Assembly (NCBI GenBank): GCA_937995825.1
Contig: CALKJO010000013.1
Location: forward strand, 1-64,000
Reading direction: 5' to 3'
Source of the DNA: an uncultured Anaerolineae bacterium
GTDB lineage: Bacteria > Chloroflexota > Anaerolineae > Aggregatilineales > Phototrophicaceae
DNA: 64,000 nucleotides
Under the pieces are notes generated by a model. That model had not been told where the DNA came from. It made no database searches and saw nothing but the letters and a program-made list of their open reading frames with translations. Every line of letters starts with the position of its first letter. Within the stretch, counting starts at the first letter, position 1. Below are positions 17,795 to 25,119 of this stretch, piece after piece. The position numbers and the translations under genes are program-made.

Positions 17795-20002
17795 TCAGTT
17801 CTGCGTCAGGCGCAGGCTGTATGTCCCCGTGTCGGCGGCGTCCGCGCTGACGGCGGACACGATCAGGATCAGCGCCTCGCCAGCCGCCAGATCGAACACC
17901 CATTCGCCCGCAAAGCCATCCGCGCGGATCAGTGGGCGCACCCGCGCTGGAGTCGCCGCCGTGCCGGTCGTGACCGCCTGCACCAGCCAGCGCTGTTCGA
18001 CGGCGTTGGTGACTTCCCGAAAGCCGACCGACTCCCACACCAGCGCCCGATCCCCAATCGCCAGATTATCGACTGCGAAGCCGTGATCGTCGCGTCCGGG
18101 CAGCATGACTGTATCGATCCGCACCATCACGGGCTGATTGCGATACGCCGACAGATCGACGCGGAATGGCAGCCAGCGCGGTTCGGGCTGGCGGACGCGG
18201 GTCGGATGCGCGCCGAGCAAGATCGGAATCTCCAGCTCGCGCTCGCCGCGCTGGATCAGCAGCTTGAGCGTGTCGCCGGGGGCATACTGCGTCAGCAAGC
18301 CGATGATGTCCGGCGCGGACTGCCAGCGCTGCCCATCATAGCCCAAGACCACATCGCCCGGCTCGATCCCCGCCTGATCGGCGGGTCCGCCAGGGGTGAC
18401 TTCGCCCAGCGTCACGCCGTCGCCCTGAATCACCACGCCGACAATCGGGAACGGCTGCGCGCCCGCCGGATTGCTGATGCCGGTCAAGCCTGTGCCGTAG
18501 GCTGCGCCGAACGGACTGCGCATCCGCAGCCCATCGCCGGCGATCTCGCCCGCATATTCCGGCGTCAGGATCGTCCAGGTCGCGCCATCGTCGGTTGAGA
18601 CCGAGACATAAGTGTAGTTCCAGCCGTCCGCCAGGCTGTACCAGGCGTCAAAGGTCAGGGCAGGCGGGTTGACGCCGATCAGGTCGAGCGAGGTGGTCAG
18701 CGTGCGGCGTCCCGCGCCGCGCCCCGACCACCAGAACGAGTCACCCGCGTCTCGCTGCATCAGCAGACGGCGCGCCGCCGATCCACCGTCGAACGCGACG
18801 CGCACCGATCCGCCCGTTCGCGTCCCGAACAGGGTATACGCCGCGCCGAACTGCGCAACCTGCGCATTTTCAGCCGAATCCGGCAGCGCGGTCACCTGGC
18901 GGAAGCGCGGGAACTGATTCTGACCGAGGGTGACGGCGGTGTGCCGATAGCGTCCATCGCCGAAGCCGGCATTGACCAAGTTGGCGACCGTGAAATCGGC
19001 GAAGACATCGAGGGCGGTCACAGGCAGGGTACTGACCGGATCGATGATGCCGCGCCGCGCCAGGACGGTATCGACGGGCGTCCAGCCGTCCCCCTCTGCA
19101 AGGAACAGATCGCGGTAGACATCGCCGCCGCAGCGCTGCGTCAGGTAAGACAGGAACAAGCCTTGCGCGCCGTTGACGGCGGCGCGGTTGGCGAAGGTCG
19201 AGGCGCGGATCGGGGAGGTGGTCTCCGTGTTCGAAAAGTAGGCATCGATCTCGCCTGAAGCGACGGTCGCGTTCTGAAGCTGTAAGAGGACGCTGTTCCC
19301 CATCATCTCGGTCAGCCAGGGCGCTTGACCGGGGACGTTGTAGTGCATGACGAAGTTGTAGAGCGCGCGCAGCATCCCGATCACATAGATGCCGTCGTCC
19401 AGCGGGATACCGGCGAAGGTCGTCGTGTTGACGTAGAGCAGCTCGCGCGCGTTGGTCTGGTCGCTTGGCGCGATGGCGGCGGGCAGCGCGTCGACCGGAT
19501 TGAAGTAGAAGTCCTCGCGCAGATCGCGCCCATAGAGGATGTGCAGGCGCGGATCGCCGTCGGCGTCGGGCGCGGGCAGCAGGTCAGTGCGATCCACAAA
19601 GCGCGATATATCCCCTTCAATCGGCAGCGGCGCACGCTCGATGTAATTGGCGCGCAGGCGCAGCGTCTCCCACAGGCTGGCGATCTGCTCCCCGACGCGG
19701 CTTAAATCCGCCCGCCCCCGCGTGACTCCGTCCGCCAGCCAGACATAGGCGCGCGGAGTCACCGCCGCCAGCGTCGCGCTGACCTGAACAGGCGCGTCCG
19801 CGCCGCTGACGGCAGCCCAGAAGGTTTCCACATCGCCCACTGCCAGCGTGTCCGGCAGACCGGGTACAATCGGCGCGCCGTCGTAACCGCGATAGTCCGC
19901 CGCCAGCGCCAGCCGGTCAACCGGCGGAGTCGGCGCGTCCTGCGCTTGAACGGATGAAACCAGCAGCAGCGCCAAGGCGCTGACCAGCAGACGTTTGCTC
20001 AC
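17795..20002 (-). CDS. Exported PDZ-domain protein with a metallopeptidase-like, apparently inactive N-terminal domain
   Basis: The 735-residue protein has a signal peptide (VSALALLLVSSVQAQ). The N-terminal half (about residues 60-380) follows the layout of M6/immune-inhibitor-A-like peptidases of Chloroflexota. It includes HILYGRDLREDFYFNPVDALP, and where the zinc motif is expected it has ALYNFVMHYN followed by WLTEMMGNS. No HExxH is present. A beta-sandwich region with DDGATW follows, then a PDZ domain (about residues 525-600, ADQAGIEPGDVVLGYDG), the second half of the sandwich and a C-terminal pre-peptidase-like domain. GTG 20002 was chosen because GAGGA lies 8 bases upstream and it gives a clean signal peptide. 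Substrate or partner is unknown. Confidence 0.75.
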   Translation of the reverse strand: MSKRLLVSALALLLVSSVQAQDAPTPPVDRLALAADYRGYDGAPIVPGLPDTLAVGDVETFWAAVSGADAPVQVSATLAAVTPRAYVWLADGVTRGRADLSRVGEQIASLWETLRLRANYIERAPLPIEGDISRFVDRTDLLPAPDADGDPRLHILYGRDLREDFYFNPVDALPAAIAPSDQTNARELLYVNTTTFAGIPLDDGIYVIGMLRALYNFVMHYNVPGQAPWLTEMMGNSVLLQLQNATVASGEIDAYFSNTETTSPIRASTFANRAAVNGAQGLFLSYLTQRCGGDVYRDLFLAEGDGWTPVDTVLARRGIIDPVSTLPVTALDVFADFTVANLVNAGFGDGRYRHTAVTLGQNQFPRFRQVTALPDSAENAQVAQFGAAYTLFGTRTGGSVRVAFDGGSAARRLLMQRDAGDSFWWSGRGAGRRTLTTSLDLIGVNPPALTFDAWYSLADGWNYTYVSVSTDDGATWTILTPEYAGEIAGDGLRMRSPFGAAYGTGLTGISNPAGAQPFPIVGVVIQGDGVTLGEVTPGGPADQAGIEPGDVVLGYDGQRWQSAPDIIGLLTQYAPGDTLKLLIQRGERELEIPILLGAHPTRVRQPEPRWLPFRVDLSAYRNQPVMVRIDTVMLPGRDDHGFAVDNLAIGDRALVWESVGFREVTNAVEQRWLVQAVTTGTAATPARVRPLIRADGFAGEWVFDLAAGEALILIVSAVSADAADTGTYSLRLTQN

Positions 20003-20040
20003 GATACAAATCCTCATCTCAGACACGGACAATCTCGCAG

Positions 20041-21483
20041 TTATGCCCGATCCAGCCGGATCATGCCTTCGCCGATCACCTGACCGGGCTGAATCACGAT
20101 CCCGCCGCCCACATCGACCGTGCCGATCAGATCGTAGGTCGTCGCGCCTGTGATGCGCACCGGGACGATCTCCCCAACCGGCAGCTCGCCTTCGACGATC
20201 ACATAGCCGTCGATCTCCGGCGCATCGCGGTAGCTGCGCCCCAGACTGAGCTTACCGCTGGCGCCGCCCATCTCATCCTGTGCATCGCCGCAGCCTTCGA
20301 CCAGCACCGGCAGCGTCTTGCCGACCCATGCCTGATTTTTCTTCAGGCTGATCGCCTGCTGCATCGCCATCAGGGCATTGTAGCGCGCCTCTTTGACCTC
20401 ATCCGCGACCTGATTGGGCAAAAGCGCGCTCGGCGTGCCGAGTTCATACGAATATTTGAACGCGCCGACCCGGTCGAACTCTAAATCGCGGACAAACCCC
20501 ATCAGCCCGTCAAATTCTGCATCCGTCTCGCCCGGATAGCCGACGATGAAGGTCGTCCGCACGGTCAGATCGGGCATCGCGGCGCGCATCGACGCCAGCG
20601 TCTCGTAAACCCATTCGATCTTGGCGGGGCGGCGCATCCGCAGCAGCGTGTCGCGGTGTCCATGCTGAAGCGGGATGTCCAGATAGTGCAGAATCTGTGG
20701 GTGCTTCGCCATCGTCTCGATCAGTCGGGGAGTGACGTAGCCCGGATAGGCATACATGACGCGAATCCAGGGAAGCTCCGGCGCGGCGGCGACCATCGCA
20801 TCGAGCAGATGCGCTAATCCGTCCTTCAAGCCCAGATCATAGCCATAGTCGGTCGTGTCCTGCGCGATCAGGATCAGTTCGCGGATGCCCTGCTCCTGCA
20901 AAAAGACCGCTTCGCGCACCACCGACTCCATCGGGCGGCTGACGGCAGTCCCTTTAATCTTGGGAATGGCGCAGAACGCGCACGGGCGGCGGCAGCCATC
21001 CGCGATCTTGACGTAAGCGCTCGCCCCCTGGCGGCTGATACGCAGCACATCGCCCTCATCGCGCCCGACCGTCGGCGCGTCGGTCGGCAGATGATAGAGC
21101 GGTTCGGGATGCGGGCGGGCGCGCAGCCGGCGGATCAGGTCGAAGATGTCCATCCAGCGGCGCGTTCCGATTACACCGTCCAAGCCAGGAATCTCCTGCA
21201 CCAGGTCAGCCCCGTAGCGCTGCGACAGACAGCCGGCGGCGATCACCATCTGCCCTTCACGCTTCGACTCAACCAGATCGCGCAGCGTCTCGACCGATTC
21301 GCGCTTAGCGGCGTCGATGAAGCCGCATGTGTTGACGATCACGACTTCGGCGCGTTCCGGCGCGCTCAGCCCGCGCAGCCCGTTCTGATTCAAAACCTGG
21401 GCGATGCTTTCGGAGTCGACGGTGTTCTTTGAGCAGCCGAGGCTGATCAGGCAGTAGGTGTTCTTGCGGGTCGCTGCGCTCAT
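20041..21483 (-). CDS. rimO: Ribosomal protein S12 methylthiotransferase
   Basis: The 480-residue protein has the MTTase layout: an N-terminal domain with a conserved Cys in LISLGCSKNTVDSE, a radical-SAM domain with CRRPCAFC (CxxxCxxC), and a C-terminal TRAM domain. It attaches a methylthio group to an aspartate of ribosomal protein S12 using AdoMet and two Fe-S clusters. LGCSKNTVDSE and PGLDGVIGTRRW favour RimO over the tRNA enzyme MiaB. ATG 21483 gives the standard start just before the first Cys domain. The frame continues upstream but with non-family sequence. The gene diverges from the TrpC-like gene. Confidence 0.92.
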   Translation of the reverse strand: MSAATRKNTYCLISLGCSKNTVDSESIAQVLNQNGLRGLSAPERAEVVIVNTCGFIDAAKRESVETLRDLVESKREGQMVIAAGCLSQRYGADLVQEIPGLDGVIGTRRWMDIFDLIRRLRARPHPEPLYHLPTDAPTVGRDEGDVLRISRQGASAYVKIADGCRRPCAFCAIPKIKGTAVSRPMESVVREAVFLQEQGIRELILIAQDTTDYGYDLGLKDGLAHLLDAMVAAAPELPWIRVMYAYPGYVTPRLIETMAKHPQILHYLDIPLQHGHRDTLLRMRRPAKIEWVYETLASMRAAMPDLTVRTTFIVGYPGETDAEFDGLMGFVRDLEFDRVGAFKYSYELGTPSALLPNQVADEVKEARYNALMAMQQAISLKKNQAWVGKTLPVLVEGCGDAQDEMGGASGKLSLGRSYRDAPEIDGYVIVEGELPVGEIVPVRITGATTYDLIGTVDVGGGIVIQPGQVIGEGMIRLDRA

Positions 21484-21643
21484 GGGTGCATTTTCACTCA
21501 ATTGGATACAATGATACGCGTTTGACTGAAGGTTGAATCTTAGCCGACTCGCGCCGCTGACGAAAGGCGCAAAGTCCGGCGGTGGATGAAAAGCTGATGA
21601 AACATGTTTCCAGAGCGATCTGTGCATCGTCTGAGGACGTTTC

Positions 21644-21652
21644 TGCTAAAAT
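21644..21652 (+). promoter_or_regulatory. Candidate extended -10 promoter for the TrpC-like gene
   Basis: TGC-TAAAAT at 21644-21652 forms an extended -10 element. No convincing -35 box precedes it. The start codon is 26 bases downstream. Confidence 0.4.
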
Positions 21653-21678
21653 AGAAGCGAAGGCGAGGTGAATCCGAT

Positions 21679-22458
21679 TTGAGCGGCATCGACGAGATCA
21701 TTACGGCAAAGCGCGAAGCGCTGGTGCGGCGCAAAAGCCGGACACCGATTGAGGCGGTGCGCGCGCTGGCGAGTATGCAGAAGCGCCCACAGCCGATTCT
21801 CAGCACGGTGACGGAGAGTCCCACGGTTATGCTGATCGGGCAGATTCGCTATGCCCTCGACGCGGACGGGGCGTATGATCCGGTCGCGCTGGCGCTGCGC
21901 TTCATGCGCGAAGGCACAGACGCGATTGCGCTGTTCACCGACGAGGCGATCTATGATGGCGGTCTCAACGATCTGACGCTGGTGGCGCGGGCGGTGCGTT
22001 TTCCGGTCATCAGCCAGGATTTCATCTTCGATGAATATCAGATCGTCGAGGCGCGGGCGGCGGGCGCTTCCGCGCTGATGCTGCACGCCGGCATCGTCGA
22101 TGGAACAGCGCTCTGGTCGTTGGTGTCGGCGGTTCAGCGCAACCGCATGACCGCTATCATCCACGTCGATAAGCGCGATCAGCTCGATCAAGTGCTGATG
22201 CTCGCGCCGCAGGTGGTCGCGCTCGGCGGCGACCCGACCCAAGCACAGGATGCCCTCTGCGCCATGCGCATCGTCATCCCGCGCCCCACCTACGTGCTGC
22301 TCTCGCACCCCCTGGAGACGCTGGCGGAGGTTGAAGCGGCAGCGACCGTGCAGCCGGATGCCGTGCTGATCACCCCGAAACTTATCGGGCAGGCTGGCGG
22401 CGTGGATCGGCTGCGCGCCGCGTTCACGCCGCGTTCAACAGATGGAAATTACCGCTGA
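21679..22458 (+). CDS. TrpC-like TIM-barrel protein (indole-3-glycerol-phosphate synthase fold), probably not a synthase
   Basis: The 259-residue protein starts at TTG 21679, with GAGGTG 8 bases upstream. The fold is recognisable from YDPVALALRFMREGTDAIALFTDEAIYDGG and DFIFDEYQIVEARAAGASALML. Residues needed for indole-glycerol-phosphate synthesis are changed. The usual RKDF lysine is Gln in VISQDFIFDEY. The N-terminal EIKxxSPSKG region reads MLIGQIRYALDADG. The C-terminal INNRDL and SESGI motifs are missing. No other trp gene is nearby. It may bind a phosphate ligand without the classic chemistry, or catalyse a different reaction. Automated annotation would call it trpC; I would not. Confidence 0.75.
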   Translation: MSGIDEIITAKREALVRRKSRTPIEAVRALASMQKRPQPILSTVTESPTVMLIGQIRYALDADGAYDPVALALRFMREGTDAIALFTDEAIYDGGLNDLTLVARAVRFPVISQDFIFDEYQIVEARAAGASALMLHAGIVDGTALWSLVSAVQRNRMTAIIHVDKRDQLDQVLMLAPQVVALGGDPTQAQDALCAMRIVIPRPTYVLLSHPLETLAEVEAAATVQPDAVLITPKLIGQAGGVDRLRAAFTPRSTDGNYR

Positions 22459-22465
22459 AAGAGGC

Positions 22466-22494
22466 TGGGACGCTCGCGGCGCGCTCCAGTCCCA
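22466..22494. terminator. Weak terminator-like hairpin between convergent genes
   Basis: TGGGAC (22466-22471) and GTCCCA (22489-22494) are perfect 6-bp arms around a G+C-rich 17-base loop. The hairpin lies in the 49-base gap between the converging TrpC-like and SH3 genes. No T-tract follows. Confidence 0.3.
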
Positions 22495-22507
22495 CTGGCA
22501 TTGATCG

Positions 22508-23470
22508 TCACGGCGTTGAGATGACGACTCCGCCCTCATTGCGGATGAAGCCCGCATCCGCCTGCACCCAGCCGATCACGGTTTCACCGCCGCAGGCAGC
22601 TTCGATCTGGAACCAGCTCGCCTGCGCCGCGTCTTTCAGCAGGACAGGGAAATTGATGTTAGCGGGCAGGCGGCACAGCACGGTTGCGCCGGGGGCGGGA
22701 ACCGTGCGCAGGAAATTTGGCGCGCCGAGAATGAAATACGGGACAGCGAGCGCTCCGCGCGTCTCGACAACTGGAATCCCGGCGGTGTTCCCGCGAATGA
22801 CGATGAATTCATTCTTGACCCAGCCGCGCACTCCGCCGACCTCGACATACCACCAGAGCGCGTCAGCAGTGCGCGCGCCATTGCTGCCCAGCAAGATCAG
22901 CGCTGTCCCGCCGTCAAGGATGGCGATGCGCGCATAGCGGATATCGTCGCCCGTGCGCAGGTTGAGGTTGTCGGTGTTGACAACTGCATAAGCTGCGCCA
23001 GCCTCTGCCAGTCCGGGCGGATTGGTCAAGCGCGGCAGCCGATTGGGATCGCCCGTGACAAAGAGGACGGGTTCACCGCCCAACGCGCCGCAGTCCGCCG
23101 TATTGGTGTAAAGGGTCAGCGCATCCTGCCCATTTCCGCCGAGGCTGGTCACGGTCAGCGTGATCGGATTGGCGCGGACGGGCAGCGGATAGCGCAGCAG
23201 CGCGCCCGCCGGAAAGCTGTAACGCCCGCCGATAGGGACATCGATCACCAGATCGTAGACCAGCGCGCCGCGCCCGTCGCGGACGCGCACGACAAACGAC
23301 TCGACGCCGCGCCCGGTGTTATTGCGTTCCCCGATCAGCGTCCCGCTGACAGCGCGGTAGCCCGCGCAGCCGGGGATCAGGTCGAGATTGCGCGCGCCTG
23401 CATGGACGCTGCTGATGCTCATCAGCAACGCCGCGCCCAGAAGCAGTGCCAAAAGCCCAGTTTTCTTCAT
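22508..23470 (-). CDS. Exported SH3b-domain protein of unknown function
   Basis: The 320-residue protein has a clear signal peptide (MKKTGLLALLLGAALLMSISSVHAG). About residues 35-135 form a beta-rich domain with two Cys (GCAGYRAVSGTLIG...TADCGA). A bacterial SH3 domain follows at about 160-230 (NLNLRTGDDIRYARIAIL to WWYVEVGGVRGWV), and a degenerate second SH3-like repeat at about 245-315 (LRTVPAPGATVLCRL to WFQIEAACGGETVIGWV). SH3b domains bind cell-wall or other surface ligands. No catalytic domain is present. It lies alone, converging with the TrpC-like gene. Confidence 0.8.
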   Translation of the reverse strand: MKKTGLLALLLGAALLMSISSVHAGARNLDLIPGCAGYRAVSGTLIGERNNTGRGVESFVVRVRDGRGALVYDLVIDVPIGGRYSFPAGALLRYPLPVRANPITLTVTSLGGNGQDALTLYTNTADCGALGGEPVLFVTGDPNRLPRLTNPPGLAEAGAAYAVVNTDNLNLRTGDDIRYARIAILDGGTALILLGSNGARTADALWWYVEVGGVRGWVKNEFIVIRGNTAGIPVVETRGALAVPYFILGAPNFLRTVPAPGATVLCRLPANINFPVLLKDAAQASWFQIEAACGGETVIGWVQADAGFIRNEGGVVISTP

Positions 23471-23772
23471 GCCGATCCATCCTTAACATGTTTGCAAAAA
23501 ACGCCTTCGCATAATTCCATTGTCTCGCAAAACAGGCTTGTTGCGCCAATCAAGTTCAAGCGTATGGGTATCGTTGGGAAGCCGTCCGGCATCGGGCGCG
23601 CCATGTCGGGTAGACTGTATCAAGTGCGATGTGACGCCTCCCCCCCCCACCACAGCGCACATCCACGACAGTTTCCCCAAATCGACGGACGCTCAGGTCA
23701 CTCTCTGAGCGTTCATCGATCCGAAATCAGCTATTCAAAATTCAGCCCGACTCATCTACAATGGGCGCTCAT
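23471..23772. other. 302-bp region before the tRNA: promoter only, no gene seen
   Basis: I find no credible reading frame here. The region holds a run of cytosines (about 23640-23649) and, at its right end, the tRNA promoter. Confidence 0.6.
23734..23762 (+). promoter_or_regulatory. Sigma-70 promoter of tRNA-Ser
   Basis: TTCAAA (23734-23739) is followed after 17 bases by TACAAT (23757-23762). RNA would start near 23769, just before the mature tRNA 5' end at 23773. Confidence 0.65.
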
Positions 23773-23857
23773 GGAGAGGTGCCGGAGTGGTTGAACGGGC
23801 TCGTCTCGAAAATGAGTATAGTGCAAGCTATCGGGGGTTCGAATCCCCCCCTCTCCG
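23773..23857 (+). tRNA. tRNA-Ser (anticodon CGA)
   Basis: An 85-base class II tRNA. The acceptor stem GGAGAGG (23773-23779) pairs with CCTCTCC (23850-23856), and G is the discriminator base. The anticodon stem CTCGT/ATGAG encloses loop CTCGAAA with anticodon CGA, reading UCG. A long variable arm is typical of Ser tRNAs. The T arm is GGGGG-TTCGAAT-CCCCC. CA follows the discriminator but a full CCA does not, so the end is probably added by an enzyme. Confidence 0.95.
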
Positions 23858-23873
23858 CAGCTCAGGATGGTAG

Positions 23874-24113
23874 CAGCTTGCCGGGGTTTCGCCTGCAACG
23901 GTCTCCAAAGTCCTGAATGGCATGCCATATGTCAGCCAGGATGCGCTGGCGCGCATTCGTGCCGCCGTTGAGCAGCTCAATTACCGCCCCAACAGCATCG
24001 CCCGCAGCCTAAAAAGCCGCCGCACTTCGACACTCGGACTGATTACCAACGATCTCGAAGGCGTGTTCACGATGTCGATGATGCGCGGGGTTGAAGAAGT
24101 GGCGTCGGCGCAA
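23874..24113 (+). pseudogene. LacI-family regulator fragment, truncated at both ends
   Basis: The frame encodes LAGVSPATVSKVLNG followed by YVSQDALARIRAAVEQLNY and RPNSIARSLKSRRTSTLGL, which is the DNA-binding domain and hinge of a LacI-family repressor. It breaks off at GVEEVASAQ, about 60 residues into the normal 330-340. The normal start and first helix are also gone: a TAG stop lies immediately upstream (23871-23873), only 14 bases after the tRNA. At 24107-24113 the sequence switches into a MalF-type permease in another frame. It presumably once controlled the sugar-transport and GH127 genes downstream. Confidence 0.85.
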
Positions 24114-24403
24114 ATTACTGGGATCGACTCCGCTATGTCATGCTGCCGCTGCTGCGGCGAACGTTCGCCCTCGCACTCGTCTTATCGGTGATTGGGTCAT
24201 ATCTGGCATTCGACCAGTTTTATATCATGACAGCGGGCGGACCGCAAAATCAGACCATCTCAGTCGTCTATTGGATTTATAAAAACTCTTTCACAAACTT
24301 CAAGCTCGGCTATGGCGCGTCGATGTCGATTGTCCTGCTGGGCATTCTGGTGGTTCTGAGCATCGTGCAGCTTCGTCTGCTGCGCGATGACACGAGTTAT
24401 TGA
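24107..24403 (+). pseudogene. MalF-type sugar ABC permease, C-terminal fragment
   Basis: From GGC at 24107 the frame reads GANYWDRLRYVMLPLL, the second half of the EAA loop of MalF-type (CUT1) permeases. It continues with AFDQFYIMTAGGPQNQT, a diagnostic sequence, and the last membrane segment, and stops with TGA at 24401-24403. About two thirds of the protein is missing, including the start and the first membrane segments. The fragment is joined directly to the LacI fragment across a 7-base stretch, GGCGCAA, that can be read as part of either gene. It precedes a damaged MalG-like gene by 13 bases. Confidence 0.85.
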
Positions 24404-24416
24404 GCGAGGACAGCTG

Positions 24417-25109
24417 ATGGCAACCCTTGCGCAGCAACGCACCCTGACCGAACCGCGCCGACGGACGCGCTCAATCGCCTGGTGGCGGGTGTTCATCTAC
24501 GGCGTGTGTATCGTGCTGGCAATTCTGTTCCTGTTTCCGATTGTCTGGTCGGCGATCAGCTCAGTCAAGCCGCCGAGCGAAGCCTCCGCCGCGCCGCCGA
24601 CCTTCCTGCCATCGCAGATCGACTTCGCCAACTACGCCAAACTGAACACTTACGGGCGCGGCGTCTGGACGTATGTCGGCAACAGCGCGATCACCGCGAT
24701 CATCACAGTGATCGGCTCGATCATCCTCAGCACATTGGCGGGATACGGCTTTGCCCGCTTCAATTTTCCGCTAAAAGAAGAAGCGGCGCTACTGGATGGC
24801 TGCTCCGCCTTATCGATGCTCTACCGCGTCATGTTCGCTATCGTCCGACCAGGAATTATCACGGTTGGCATTTACGCCTTCCTCAACTCATGGAATGAGT
24901 TCCTGGCGGCGCTGATCTTCATGACCCGCGAAGCCAATTTCACGCTGCCGATTTTGCTGACGAGCGTTCGCAGCGGCTATTACGGCGTGATCGACTGGGG
25001 CGCGCTGCAAGCGGGACTGATGGTCAGCATTTTGCCATGTGTTCTGATCTTTTTGCTCTTGCAGCGCTATTACGTCAGTGGGCTGACCGGCGGCGCTACG
25101 AAAGGTTGA
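24417..25109 (+). pseudogene. MalG-type sugar ABC permease with an in-frame internal deletion
   Basis: The frame is open for 230 residues from ATG 24417 (GAGGA 6 bases upstream), against about 270-290 in intact CUT1 permeases. The N-terminus (FIYGVCIVLAILFLFPIVW), second membrane segment (GYGFARFNF) and C-terminus (FLNSWNEFLAALIFM) are well preserved. At 24771-24783, however, FPLK runs straight into EEAALLDGCSALSMLYRVM, the EAA loop. Some 65-70 residues normally lie between these points and hold two membrane segments. Topology could survive the loss of an even number of helices, but function is doubtful. With MalF also broken, the importer is very likely dead. Confidence 0.75.
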
Positions 25110-25119
25110 TGACTCTATC

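Noticed and set aside
21679..22458. Annotation as a functional trpC
   Set aside because: The catalytic lysine and several phosphate- and substrate-binding motifs are changed or missing.
23773..25109. A genomic island integrated at tRNA-Ser
   Set aside because: No integrase, no second copy of the tRNA end and no phage or plasmid genes are visible. Simple deletion explains the broken genes as well.
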